Shown: positions 46,619 through 55,183, numbered from the stretch's first letter. The stretch is 57,384 nt of DNA from Clostridium sp. Cult2 (GCF_021655075.1 NZ_PPXX01000048.1:1-57384); one strand, 5' to 3'. A program made the numbers and translations. Notes: generated by a model from the letters alone, not told the origin.

Positions 46619-47779
46619 ATGATATTTATTAAAAATGGAAAAATATTTACTATGGCTGGTGGAATAATAGAAAATGGTGCTATTCTTATCAAAGGCAATA
46701 AGATTGTAGAAGTTGGAAAGGATTTAGTGGCTCCATTAGATGCTCAAGTAATTGATGCAGAAGGAAGGATGGTAGTTCCAGGATTTATTGATGCTCACTG
46801 CCATCTAGGTATGTGGGAAGAAGGAATAGGATTTGAAGGTAGTGACGGAAATGAAATGGTAGATCCGGTAACACCTCATTTAAGGGCTATAGACGGAATT
46901 AATCCTATGGATATATCCTTTAAAGACGCCTATATGGGAGGAGTTACTACTGCAGTAACAGGTCCAGGTTCTGCCAATGTTATAGGTGGAATGTTTGTGG
47001 CATTAAAGACCTATGGTAAAAGAGTAGATGATATGATTGTTAAAGAACCAGTAGCTATGAAAATAGCCTTTGGTGAAAATCCAAAAAGGGTATATGAATC
47101 TCAGAAAAAATCCCCAATGACTAGAATGGCTACTGCAGCTATACTTAGAGAAAGCCTGTATAAAGCTAAAAATTATTTAGAAAAGAAGGAATTAGCAAAG
47201 GAAGATTCATCAAAGATGCCTGAATTCGATATGAAGATGGAAGCTTTAGCTAAGGTAATAAATAAAGAAATTCCACTTAAGGCTCATGCTCACAGAGCTG
47301 ATGATATATTTACCGCCATAAGGATTGCAAAGGAATTTGATTTAGATATAACACTAGACCATTGTACAGAAGGCCATTTGATAGCTGATTATTTGGCAGA
47401 AGAAGGTAAAGGAGCTATTGTTGGTCCAACTCTATCCAATAGGTCTAAATTTGAATTGAAAAACCTTACTTTTGATACACCAAGAATTCTTGATGAAGCT
47501 GGAGTTAAGGTAGCTATAACCACCGATGCCCCAGTTATACCATTACAGTATCTTCCAATATGTGCAGGGCTAGCTCATAAATCTGGTTTAGATGAGATGG
47601 AAGCTTTAAAGGCAATAACCATAAATGCAGCAGAGATTACAGGGATTGATCATAGGGTTGGTAGTATTGAAGTAGGCAAGGATGCAGACATAGTTATATT
47701 CGATAGCAATCCTATTAAGGATATTGATTGTAAAACTTATATAACTATTATCAATGGAGAAATAGTTTATAAAAAGTAG
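46619..47779 (+). CDS. Amidohydrolase of the imidazolonepropionase-like group
   Basis: 386 residues, GGGGGGAAG upstream. The TIM-barrel metallohydrolase motifs are GFIDAHCHLG (H60, H62), LKAHAHRADDI, DHCTEGH and VAITTDAPVIPLQ with the late metal-binding aspartate. The C-terminal beta-sandwich VGSIEVGKDADIVIFDSNP is typical. The NDAHCHLGMWEEG group is widespread in clostridia and usually annotated only as amidohydrolase; it may hydrolyse cyclic amides or dipeptides. Its neighbour is an NAD-kinase-like protein, 12 nt downstream, suggesting co-translation. Confidence 0.88.
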   Translation: MIFIKNGKIFTMAGGIIENGAILIKGNKIVEVGKDLVAPLDAQVIDAEGRMVVPGFIDAHCHLGMWEEGIGFEGSDGNEMVDPVTPHLRAIDGINPMDISFKDAYMGGVTTAVTGPGSANVIGGMFVALKTYGKRVDDMIVKEPVAMKIAFGENPKRVYESQKKSPMTRMATAAILRESLYKAKNYLEKKELAKEDSSKMPEFDMKMEALAKVINKEIPLKAHAHRADDIFTAIRIAKEFDLDITLDHCTEGHLIADYLAEEGKGAIVGPTLSNRSKFELKNLTFDTPRILDEAGVKVAITTDAPVIPLQYLPICAGLAHKSGLDEMEALKAITINAAEITGIDHRVGSIEVGKDADIVIFDSNPIKDIDCKTYITIINGEIVYKK

Positions 47780-47791
47780 AGAGGTGATGAT

Positions 47792-48904
47792 TTGAAGCTT
47801 GGATTCATAGTAAATCCTATTGCAGGAATGGGTGGAAAAGTAGGATTGAAGGGTACTGATGGGGAGGAAGTTTTAGAAAAAGCTATTGAACTAGGAGCCT
47901 TTCCTGAATCGCCTAATAAGGCTAAAAAGGCTTTAGAAATGCTAATTGATATTAAGAATCAGATTGAATTAATAACAGGTCCTGGAAGTATGGGAGAAGA
48001 AGAAGCTAAAGAATTAGGTTTTAATCCTAAAATAGTAGGTACAGTAAAGAAAAGATATAGTTCAGAGGATACAGAAATAATAGCTACTGAGATGGTACAT
48101 CAAGGGATAGACCTTCTATTGTTTGCAGGAGGAGATGGAACTGCAAGGAATATTTTTAATGCAATAGGAGATAGGGTTCCAGTCATAGGTATACCTGCAG
48201 GGGTAAAAATTCATTCAGGAGTTTATGCCAATCATCCTAAATCTGCAGGGGAGATAGCATTAAAATATCTCCAAGGTAGGGAGATAGAAATAAAAGAAAT
48301 GGAAGTTATGGATATTGATGAAGATGCCTTTAGGATGGGGCAAGTTACTGCAAAATTATATGGTTATATGAAAGTGCCCTTTGAACCAGGACTAGTACAA
48401 AATCAAAAATCTGGTGGAATAATGGGGGAAGAGGCAGCTTTAGATGGAATATCGGATAAGATTATTGAACAGATGGAAGAGGATGTATTATATATAATAG
48501 GTTCAGGTACTTCCACTAGACCCATTATGGAAAAATTGGAACTACCTAATACCTTGTTAGGTATAGATATAGTAAAAAATAAGAAATTAGTAGCCTCTGA
48601 TGTTAATGAAAAGGATATATTAAGATATATAGAAGGAAATAAAGCCAAGATAATAGTTACGGTAATCGGTGGACAAGGCTATATATTTGGAAGAGGCAAC
48701 CAGCAGATTAGTGGAGATGTAATTAAAAAGGTAGGAAAGGAAAATATAATTATAATAGCATCTAAACAAAAGCTTATGTCCTTAAATGGAAGACCTTTGA
48801 TGGTAGATACGGGAGATGATGAGATAAATAACATGTTTAATGGATATATGAAAGTTCGAACCAGTTATACAGAAGAAGCAATACACATGGTAAAGGGACT
48901 TTAA
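47792..48904 (+). CDS. ATP-NAD kinase-like protein (COG3199/AcoX group)
   Basis: 370 residues, TTG start with GAGGTGATGA upstream. The N-terminus LGFIVNPIAGMGGKVGLKGTDG and the GGDGT motif (113-117) in LLLFAGGDGTARNIF place it in the NAD kinase/diacylglycerol kinase superfamily. GIPAGVKIHSGVYANHPKSAGEI and the C-terminal half (VTVIGGQGYIFGRGNQQIS) belong to the COG3199 group, which is longer than the standard housekeeping NAD kinase. Substrate uncertain; it may phosphorylate NAD or a polyol. Follows the amidohydrolase in a likely operon. Confidence 0.85.
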   Translation: MKLGFIVNPIAGMGGKVGLKGTDGEEVLEKAIELGAFPESPNKAKKALEMLIDIKNQIELITGPGSMGEEEAKELGFNPKIVGTVKKRYSSEDTEIIATEMVHQGIDLLLFAGGDGTARNIFNAIGDRVPVIGIPAGVKIHSGVYANHPKSAGEIALKYLQGREIEIKEMEVMDIDEDAFRMGQVTAKLYGYMKVPFEPGLVQNQKSGGIMGEEAALDGISDKIIEQMEEDVLYIIGSGTSTRPIMEKLELPNTLLGIDIVKNKKLVASDVNEKDILRYIEGNKAKIIVTVIGGQGYIFGRGNQQISGDVIKKVGKENIIIIASKQKLMSLNGRPLMVDTGDDEINNMFNGYMKVRTSYTEEAIHMVKGL

Positions 48905-48906
48905 AT

Positions 48907-48962
48907 AAGACAGAGGGACGGTTCTCTTGTCTTGGGGCAGCAGGGACGGTTCTCGCTGTCCC
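48907..48962. repeat. GGGACGGTTCTC dispersed repeat (two copies)
   Basis: AGGGACGGTTCTC occurs twice, at 48914-48926 and 48942-48954, 28 nt apart. The second copy lies within GGGAC..GTCCCA, able to form a small hairpin. Very similar GGGACGGTTCT..GTCCC elements are scattered in clostridial genomes, often linked to IS200-like RAYT transposases (recollection). No transposase is seen here. Confidence 0.7.
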
Positions 48963-48973
48963 ATTTAAAACTA

Positions 48974-49002
48974 TTGACAATTGATAAATATTATACTATA
49001 CT
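48974..49002 (+). promoter_or_regulatory. Sigma-A promoter of the FMN riboswitch-ribU transcript
   Basis: TTGACA (48974-48979) and TATACT (48997-49002) are separated by exactly 17 nt and precede the aptamer by about 18 nt. Confidence 0.85.
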
Positions 49003-49019
49003 TTATGTAGTTAAATAAA

Positions 49020-49135
49020 TATCTTCAGGGCGAGGTGTAATTCCTCACCGGCGGTAAAGCCCGCGAGCTAAGCAATTAGCTGACTTGGTGTAATTCCAAG
49101 GCCGACAGTTAAAGTCTGGATGGAAGAAGATTATA
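49020..49135 (+). ncRNA. FMN riboswitch (RFN element)
   Basis: The RFN core is conserved: CTTCAGGGCGAGGTGTAATT, CCTCACCGGCGGTAAAGCCC, a variable arm (GCGAGCTAAGCAATTAGCTG), then GGTGTAATTCCAAGGCCGAC and AGTTAAAGTCTGGATGGAAG with the closing GAAGAAGAT. FMN binding should favour the terminator at 49176-49206 and stop transcription of the downstream riboflavin transporter gene when flavin is plentiful. Confidence 0.97.
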
Positions 49136-49175
49136 GATTATACTTAAGGTTTAATCTGTTAAGTCTGTTACCTAC

Positions 49176-49206
49176 GCCCCGAAGTTTATTTCGGGGCTTA
49201 TTTTAT
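49176..49206 (+). terminator. Riboswitch-controlled terminator
   Basis: GCCCCGAA (49176-49183) pairs with TTCGGGGC (49190-49197), followed by TTATTTTATT. TCTGTTAAGTCTGTTACC upstream could form the competing antiterminator with aptamer 3' sequence. Confidence 0.85.
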
Positions 49207-49244
49207 TGACCTCCCTGAAGAAATAAATATATGGAGGGAATTTT

Positions 49245-49850
49245 ATGTATACACTAAAAAAGGAAAATCTAAATACTAAGACAATGGTGAAAATATCGGT
49301 TTTGTCCGTAATCGCCCTAATATTAATGTTATTAGATTTTCCACTATGGTTCACACCAACATTTTTAAAATTCGACATCTCCGATGTACCTGCTCTAATA
49401 GGTTCTTTTGCTTTAGGACCAATGGCGGGAGTATTAGTCCAACTGGTTAAGAATCTACTAAATCTGTTACTAGAAGGTTCAGGTACTGGTGGAGTAGGAG
49501 AATTCGCAAATTTCCTTGTAGGTAGTATATTTGTTTATACAGCTGGGTTATTCTATTATAGGGAGAAAACATTTAAGAATGCAATAATTGGAATGGTTAC
49601 AGGTGTCCTAGTGATGACAATATCCATATCACTTATTAATTATTACTTTATGATTCCTTTTTATGCAAAGCTTTTTGGACTACCCATAGATAAGATCGTT
49701 GCTATGGGTTCTGCAGTAAATAAATATGTAGTAGATTTTAAAACCTTGATTTTATATGCAGTAGTACCATTTAATCTATTTAAAGGTGCAGTAGTAACTT
49801 TGGTTACTTTGCTGCTATACAAAAGAGTATCACCTATACTTCACAAGTAA
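49245..49850 (+). CDS. ribU: Riboflavin ECF transporter S component RibU
   Basis: 201 residues, GGAGGGAA upstream. Six membrane helices with family motifs DFPLWFTPTFLKFDISDVPALIGSFALGPMAGVLVQLVKNLLNLLLEG and GTGGVGEFANFLVGS. RibU binds riboflavin and works with the shared EcfAA'T energy module, encoded elsewhere. The FMN riboswitch directly upstream independently supports the substrate. Confidence 0.95.
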   Translation: MYTLKKENLNTKTMVKISVLSVIALILMLLDFPLWFTPTFLKFDISDVPALIGSFALGPMAGVLVQLVKNLLNLLLEGSGTGGVGEFANFLVGSIFVYTAGLFYYREKTFKNAIIGMVTGVLVMTISISLINYYFMIPFYAKLFGLPIDKIVAMGSAVNKYVVDFKTLILYAVVPFNLFKGAVVTLVTLLLYKRVSPILHK

Positions 49851-49894
49851 TAATTGAAGGGAAAGGTTCTTCCCTATCTTCAGAACCACTGATA

Positions 49895-49993
49895 TGAAGA
49901 GATTCTTCGCTACGTTCAGAATGACAAGAGTAAATTAGAGATAGTTTCAATTTACTTATATGTCACCCTGAACGAATGCGAAGGGTCTTTTTT
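49895..49993. repeat. Best-preserved copy of the dispersed palindromic repeat
   Basis: GATTCTTCGCTACGTTCAGA and ATGACA (49901-49926) is followed after a spacer by TGTCACCCTGAACGAATGCG and AAGGGTCTTTTTTT. The two ends are imperfect inverted copies of each other (GATTCTTCGC..TTCAGAATGACA against TGTCACCCTGAAC..GCGAAGGGTC). The element can fold into a long hairpin with a T-run, so it may end the ribU transcript. Confidence 0.7.
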
Positions 49994-50062
49994 TAATAAT
50001 TGTGAATTGAATAGTGAAATGCTATAATAATAAGTAGTTTACAGAATAGGAAGGTTGATTTA

Positions 50063-50524
50063 ATGGTTAAAATAGTATTAGAAGGATTAAAGGAAACGGA
50101 AAAGCTTGGAGAAAAATTGGGAAGCCTCCTAGAAGGTGGAGATTTAATCTCCCTAACAGGAGATTTGGGTGCAGGAAAGACCACTTTAACCAAGTCTATA
50201 GGTATAGGATTGGGAGTTTCTGATTATATTACTAGTCCTACCTTTACTTTAATTAATGAGTATAAGGGTAGATTTTGGTTGTACCACTTTGATGTATATA
50301 GATTGGAAGATGAAGAGGATTTATTGGATTTAGGTTATGAAGACTATTTTTACTCCAATGGTGTTACCATAGTAGAATGGGGCGATAAAATTGAGGATAT
50401 TTTGCCAAGGAATAGGATAGATATTAATATAGAAAAGGGTAAAAAATTAGATGAAAGAATCATAACTATATCTGGTCAAGGGGAAAGATATGAAAAAATA
50501 GTTAAGGAGTTGAATATAAATTGA
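50063..50524 (+). CDS. tsaE: tRNA t6A synthesis ATPase TsaE
   Basis: 153 residues. Walker A GDLGAGKTT (33-41), then SPTFTLINEYKG and LYHFDVYRLEDEEDLLDLGYEDYF, VTIVEWGDKIEDILP, all hallmarks of TsaE (YjeE/YdiB). It binds TsaB-TsaD and drives turnover of the threonylcarbamoyl-transfer complex. First gene of a tight operon; tsaB starts inside its last codons. Confidence 0.96.
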   Translation: MVKIVLEGLKETEKLGEKLGSLLEGGDLISLTGDLGAGKTTLTKSIGIGLGVSDYITSPTFTLINEYKGRFWLYHFDVYRLEDEEDLLDLGYEDYFYSNGVTIVEWGDKIEDILPRNRIDINIEKGKKLDERIITISGQGERYEKIVKELNIN

Positions 50525-51219
50525 AAGTATTAGGGGTAGATACATCCACCATGATGGCAACTTGTGCTGTTCTAGATAATCAAAGATTGTTAGGTGAATA
50601 TTCTTTAAACCAAGAGATGACCCATTCTGAAAATCTAGTGCCTATGATAAAGGAAGTATTGGATAATCTGAATTTGCATGTATCAGATATAGATTTATTT
50701 GGAGTAGGGCTAGGGCCTGGCTCTTTTACAGGTCTTAGAATTGGAATTGCTACAATGAAATCCTTTGCTCATGTATTTGATAAGCCTATTATAGGAATTT
50801 CTACTTTAGAAGGATTGGCCTTTAATCTAGTCCATGAAGGTCCAATAGTACCTATGATAGATGCTAGAAGAAATAGGGTTTATACAGGTATATATAAATG
50901 GGAAAAGGGCAGGCTTATAAATATATTAAAACCTTCTATAATGGAGATGGATGAATTATTAGAGATGCTTAATAAAGATTTTAGCAATATAATGATAAAT
51001 GGAAATGGAGCCTTTATTCACCAAGAAAAGATAAATAGTAGATTAAAAGACAAAGCAAATCTATCTCCCATAAATTTAAATGGCTGTAGAGCCTCAAGTA
51101 TTGCTGAACTCGCATTGTTGAAGGTTAATGAACATAATCATTATGATTATTATAATATTGTTCCTGAATATCTAAGAGAATCTCAGGCGCAACGAGAGTT
51201 AAGAAAGAGGGAAAGCTAA
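50521..51219 (+). CDS. tsaB: TsaB, t6A complex scaffold
   Basis: 232 residues, TTG start overlapping the tsaE stop by 4 nt. The ASKHA fold is visible: VLGVDTSTMMATCAVLD, MTHSENLVPMIKEVL, GVGLGPGSFTGLRIGIATMKSFAHV and PMIDARRNRVYTGIY. TsaB lacks catalytic metal-binding histidines and acts as partner of TsaD. A C-terminal VPEYLRESQAQRELRKR is typical. Confidence 0.95.
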   Translation: MKVLGVDTSTMMATCAVLDNQRLLGEYSLNQEMTHSENLVPMIKEVLDNLNLHVSDIDLFGVGLGPGSFTGLRIGIATMKSFAHVFDKPIIGISTLEGLAFNLVHEGPIVPMIDARRNRVYTGIYKWEKGRLINILKPSIMEMDELLEMLNKDFSNIMINGNGAFIHQEKINSRLKDKANLSPINLNGCRASSIAELALLKVNEHNHYDYYNIVPEYLRESQAQRELRKRES

Positions 51220-51221
51220 TT

Positions 51222-51671
51222 ATGGACATATTCATTCGTGAAATGAGAGAGGAAGATTTAGACCGAGTAATGGAAATTGAGAGAGAAGCATTTATCCCTC
51301 CATGGTCAAGGGAGGCCTTTTTATTAGAATTAACAAAAAATCTATTGGCTAAATATATAGTAGCAATAGTAGACGGAAATGTGGCAGGATACGGGGGTAT
51401 ATGGCTAATACTAGATGAGGGGCATATTACTAATATTGCAGTAGATGAAAAATATAGAGGGTTAGGTGTAGGTAATAGACTCTTAGAAGGGCTAATTCAA
51501 TTATGTATAGATAGAAATATAAGGGCTATGACTTTAGAAGTTAGAAAATCTAACGAAATAGCTAAATCCCTTTATAAAAAATATGGATTTGAGGAACATG
51601 GAATTAGACCAAAGTATTATCAAGATAATAATGAAGATGCAATAATAATGTGGAAGAGTATCCAATTTTAA
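51222..51671 (+). CDS. rimI: Ribosomal-protein-alanine N-acetyltransferase RimI
   Basis: 149 residues, GNAT family. DLDRVMEIEREAFIPPWSREAFLLEL is the RimI N-terminus; ITNIAVDEKYRGLGVGNRLLEGLI is the acetyl-CoA loop, and EVRKSNEIAKSLYKKYGFEEHGIRPKYY follows. It acetylates the N-terminus of ribosomal protein S18. Its place between tsaB and tsaD is the standard Firmicute arrangement. Confidence 0.94.
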   Translation: MDIFIREMREEDLDRVMEIEREAFIPPWSREAFLLELTKNLLAKYIVAIVDGNVAGYGGIWLILDEGHITNIAVDEKYRGLGVGNRLLEGLIQLCIDRNIRAMTLEVRKSNEIAKSLYKKYGFEEHGIRPKYYQDNNEDAIIMWKSIQF

Positions 51672-51683
51672 TGAGGTGAAGAA

Positions 51684-52703
51684 ATGAATAAAGATATTAT
51701 AACATTAGCTATTGAGACTTCTTGTGATGAAACTTCCTGTGCTGTAATAAAAAATGGTAGAGAAGTTTTATCCAATATAATCTCCTCTCAAATAGAAATT
51801 CACAGAAAATTTGGAGGAGTAGTTCCTGAGGTTGCTTCAAGGAAACATATTGAAAATATAAATATAATAATCCAAGAAGCTTTAGATGATGGTGGTATTA
51901 CCTTTGATGATATAGATTTAATAGGAGTTACTCAAGGACCAGGGTTGGTTGGTGCATTACTTGTAGGTATATCTAGTGCTAAAGCTATAGCATATGCTCT
52001 AAATAAACCCTTAATTGGAGTAAACCATATAGAAGGCCATATATGTGCTAACTATATCGACCATAAGGATTTAGAACCTCCTTTCACTTGTTTGATAGTA
52101 TCAGGAGGACATACTTACTTAGTTCAAGCAAAAGATTACACTCAATATGAGTTAGTAGGTAGGACAAGAGATGATGCTGCAGGAGAAGCCTTTGATAAAG
52201 TAGCTAGAGCATTAGGGCTATCCTATCCTGGTGGACCATTAATAGATAAACTATCCAAAGAAGGAGATCCCAAGGCTATAGATTTTCCAAGAGTATATTT
52301 AGAACACAATAGTTATGATTTTAGTTTTAGTGGCCTTAAAACTGCTGTGTTGAACTATCTTAATCAAACTAAGCAAAAAGGGGAAGAAATAGTGGTAAAG
52401 GATGTAGCTGCTAGTTTTCAACAAGCGGTAATAGAGGTTCTTGTGGAAAAAACCATTAAACTTGCTAAGGAAAAGAAATCTAAAAAAATAGTTATGGCTG
52501 GTGGAGTGGCAGCCAATGAAGGATTGAGAAATTTAATGAAAAAAAGGGGAGGGGAGGAAAATATAGAAATATTTTATCCTTCAAGAATACTATGTACGGA
52601 TAACGCAGCCATGATAGGTTCTGCTGCTTATTTTAATTATATAAAGGGACAGGTTTCTGATTTACATCTAAACGTAGTGCCAAATTTAGAGTTAAAAGGA
52701 TAA
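51684..52703 (+). CDS. tsaD: tRNA N6-adenosine threonylcarbamoyltransferase TsaD
   Basis: 339 residues, GAGGTGAAG upstream. [13 protein letters not shown] at the N-terminus, metal ligands H115 and H119 in [37 protein letters not shown] and CTDNAAMIG. With TsaB and TsaE it transfers threonylcarbamoyl from TC-AMP to A37 of tRNAs reading ANN codons. The former gene name is gcp. A DnaA-box cluster follows its stop. Confidence 0.97.
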   Translation: MNKDIITLAIETSCDETSCAVIKNGREVLSNIISSQIEIHRKFGGVVPEVASRKHIENINIIIQEALDDGGITFDDIDLIGVTQGPGLVGALLVGISSAKAIAYALNKPLIGVNHIEGHICANYIDHKDLEPPFTCLIVSGGHTYLVQAKDYTQYELVGRTRDDAAGEAFDKVARALGLSYPGGPLIDKLSKEGDPKAIDFPRVYLEHNSYDFSFSGLKTAVLNYLNQTKQKGEEIVVKDVAASFQQAVIEVLVEKTIKLAKEKKSKKIVMAGGVAANEGLRNLMKKRGGEENIEIFYPSRILCTDNAAMIGSAAYFNYIKGQVSDLHLNVVPNLELKG

Positions 52704-52761
52704 TTGTCAACAAAATTTCCACATTATCTTCACAAAAGCCAATAGGTTTACAATAAACATT

Positions 52762-52842
52762 TGTGGATAATGTGGAAAGGCTTGTACAACTGCTAAGAAA
52801 TGGACAAGGATATGTGGATAGTTTTGTGGATTATGTGTATAA
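52762..52842. promoter_or_regulatory. DnaA-box cluster between tsaD and the ABC-F gene
   Basis: Two perfect DnaA boxes (TGTGGATAA 52762-52770 and TGTGTATAA 52834-52842) and two single-mismatch boxes (TGTGGATAG 52813-52821, TGTGGATTA 52825-52833) all lie in the same orientation within 81 bp. Weaker matches ATTTCCACA (52715-52723) and TGTGGAAAG (52771-52779) flank them. The site lies between the convergent ends of two genes, so it is unlikely to be a promoter operator. In B. subtilis one DnaA-binding cluster outside oriC is, as I recall, at the same gcp-ydiF junction. Confidence 0.75.
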
Positions 52843-52863
52843 GATGGAGATAAAATGGGAAAA

Positions 52864-54771
52864 CTAATTTTCTGTCATTATTATCCATTTTTCATAAAGA
52901 GTTTCTAAATCCAATTGAATATTTTCCCTCTCCTTAGTCAATTGGATAATTTTATCTGGCTCCTCATATAATTCAGGTTTACATAGCATATTATCCAATT
53001 CTTCAATTTTCTTTTCTTTTTTTTCAATTGTTTTTTCTAATTTTAGTATTTCTTTCTTTCTTTTTTTCTCTATTTCAATTTTTTCTCTTTCTTTTTTTCT
53101 TTCTAGTTTAATTTGGGTTTTTGTCCTAAAGTCTTCATCTTCTTCTATTATTATTTCATTTTTTTTCTCTAAATAATAATCATAATTACCCAGATATTCT
53201 GAAATTCCTTCTTTTGTTAATTCCAATATTTTATCTGTAACTCTATTTAAAAAATATCTATCATGAGATATAACTAATAGAGTTCCTTCATAATTATTAA
53301 TTGCATCTTCTAACACTTCCTTTGAATCAATGTCCAAATGATTAGTTGGTTCATCCATTAGAAGAAAATTGGCATTGGAAAGCATCATCTTTAAAAGAGC
53401 TAACCTTCCTCTTTCTCCTCCACTTAATTCAGATATTTCTTTAAATATATCATCCCCAATGAATAGGAAACGACTGAGGATGGACCGTATCTGATAATGA
53501 TTAAACTTGGGATTTTCATCCCATATTTCATCTATTACCGTCTTGTCCAAATTCAATTTAGACTGTTCCTGGTCAAAATAACCGGCATGAACATGATGGC
53601 CTAGAGTAATACTACCTGATTCATAAGGAATATGGCCTAGTATCATTTTAAACAAGGTGGTTTTTCCTATTCCATTAGGCCCTATTAATCCTACTTTTTC
53701 TCCTCTATAAATGGCAAAATTAATATCTTCCAGTAATTTAAACTCCCCAAAGGATTTATTTACATTTCCAACTTTTAAAACTTCCTTGCCACTTTTAATC
53801 TTGGGTTCAAAGGATATTTTTACTTTTTTAGTACCCACAGGTCTATCTATAGTTTTCATTTTATCCAATAATTTTTGTCTACTCTGGGCTTGTCTTATAT
53901 ATCTTTGGCCTCCATAATTAAAAAATCTCCTAATAATTTCTTCCTGCCTTTTAATTTCTTTTTGCTGATTTTCATAATCTTTTTTTAATAGTTCCAATTC
54001 TTTTTTTCTTTCTTCCATAAATTTAGAATAATTGGTATTATATGATTTTAACTTTAAATTTTCCAGATAGAATATTCGACTCACTACATTATCTAAAAAG
54101 TATCTGTCATGAGATATTATCAGAGCAGCCCCTTTATATTCTAGAAGGTAGGACTCTAACCAATTAATAGCTTCTAGGTCTAAATGGTTAGTAGGCTCGT
54201 CTAATAATAACAAATCAGGTTTTTCCAGTAATAGCTTAGCTAGAGAAAGCCTTGCTTTTTGGCCACCACTTAAAACATTTATTTCCTTATCAAAATCTTC
54301 TTCATTAAACCCAAGACCCTTTAAAACTCCTTTAATCTCAGATTTATAACCATAGCCATTTTGATTATTAAATTCTTCCAACAGATATGAATATTTAATC
54401 ATTATTTTGTTCAAATTTTCCGATTTACCTTTATCGCTTTCAAGGCTTATTTGATGTTCTAACTCTCTTAAATTTTTCTCCATATCAATTAACGGTTGAA
54501 ATACCTGAAGACATTCTCTAAAAACGGTTTTGTCACTATTAATATCCGTATGCTGCCTTAAGTATCCAATATTTAAATCCTTCTGGACATAAATATCCCC
54601 TTCATCCTTGGAAATCTCCCCAACCAATATATTAAAAAGAGTAGTTTTACCAGAACCATTAAGTCCTATAAGACCAATTTTATCTCCATCTTCTATTGTG
54701 AAACTAATATTATCCAAAATTTTATCAACCACATAAGTCTTTGATATATTATTACATGAAAGAACTATCAT
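52864..54771 (-). CDS. ABC-F family ATPase (YdiF-like)
   Basis: 635 residues. Two ABC domains without membrane segments: Walker A GLNGSGKT (36-43), signature LSGGQKARL and DEPTNHLD in domain 1; GPNGIGKT, LSGGERGRL and DEPTNHLDID in domain 2. The P-site-reaching linker between them is present (ELLKKDYENQQKEIKRQEEIIRRFFNYGGQRYIRQAQSRQKLLDKM). A long Lys/Glu-rich C-terminal coiled coil ends the protein. ABC-F proteins act on ribosomes as translation factors; some confer antibiotic resistance, but nothing here indicates that. Neighbour order matches B. subtilis ydiF. Confidence 0.92.
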   Translation of the reverse strand: MIVLSCNNISKTYVVDKILDNISFTIEDGDKIGLIGLNGSGKTTLFNILVGEISKDEGDIYVQKDLNIGYLRQHTDINSDKTVFRECLQVFQPLIDMEKNLRELEHQISLESDKGKSENLNKIMIKYSYLLEEFNNQNGYGYKSEIKGVLKGLGFNEEDFDKEINVLSGGQKARLSLAKLLLEKPDLLLLDEPTNHLDLEAINWLESYLLEYKGAALIISHDRYFLDNVVSRIFYLENLKLKSYNTNYSKFMEERKKELELLKKDYENQQKEIKRQEEIIRRFFNYGGQRYIRQAQSRQKLLDKMKTIDRPVGTKKVKISFEPKIKSGKEVLKVGNVNKSFGEFKLLEDINFAIYRGEKVGLIGPNGIGKTTLFKMILGHIPYESGSITLGHHVHAGYFDQEQSKLNLDKTVIDEIWDENPKFNHYQIRSILSRFLFIGDDIFKEISELSGGERGRLALLKMMLSNANFLLMDEPTNHLDIDSKEVLEDAINNYEGTLLVISHDRYFLNRVTDKILELTKEGISEYLGNYDYYLEKKNEIIIEEDEDFRTKTQIKLERKKEREKIEIEKKRKKEILKLEKTIEKKEKKIEELDNMLCKPELYEEPDKIIQLTKERENIQLDLETLYEKWIIMTEN

Positions 54772-54814
54772 ATTCCAATCTCCTATCTATTACATACTAT
54801 ATCTTATATTTTAC

Positions 54815-54846
54815 CAAAAAAAATAGCCCTTTTAAAGTATAGGGCT
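54815..54846 (-). terminator. Terminator of the 71-residue gene
   Basis: AGCCCT (54825-54830) pairs with AGGGCT (54841-54846); on the minus strand the stem is followed by a run of eight T. Confidence 0.8.
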
Positions 54847-54849
54847 TTA

Positions 54850-55065
54850 TTATGATTTTAAATCTTGTTCCATAGATAAACTTGTAAGAACTTTATCAAT
54901 TAAATCTACATCACATTTACCTTCTTTAGTAAAATGAGAGCAATTCTCACAACTTTCAAATTTCTCTTCATATACTTGGGAAGTCATATTTAAAGAATCA
55001 TCTTTCCTCGGGCTATAAGAATCACAATATATAGCTATTTTCCTCAATTGTTCTTTACTTGCCAT
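54850..55065 (-). CDS. Small cysteine-containing protein of unknown function
   Basis: 71 residues from ATG 55065, which follows AAAAAGGAGGA; a longer in-frame upstream extension has no ribosome site. It contains CENCSHFTKEGKC (a CxxC-x9-C pattern) in its middle and a further cysteine in IAIYCDSY, suggesting a small zinc or Fe-S site. The N-terminal MASKEQLRKIAIYCDSYSP and C-terminal DLIDKVLTSL are otherwise unremarkable. It lies between the ABC-F gene and rex. I do not recognise a named family. Confidence 0.75.
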   Translation of the reverse strand: MASKEQLRKIAIYCDSYSPRKDDSLNMTSQVYEEKFESCENCSHFTKEGKCDVDLIDKVLTSLSMEQDLKS

Positions 55066-55154
55066 GAAATCCTCCTTTTTGGTTATTATAATAATATTAT
55101 TAGTAATTAATTTTATAATATACATAGGAATAAGTAGAGGAAAATCAGCTATAA

Positions 55155-55183
55155 TTGACCTATCAATGGCAAAATGTTATAAT
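55155..55183 (+). promoter_or_regulatory. Sigma-A promoter of rex
   Basis: TTGACC (55155-55160) and TATAAT (55178-55183) with a 17-nt spacer. I see no clear Rex palindrome (TTGTTAA-N4-TTAACAA) over it. Confidence 0.75.
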
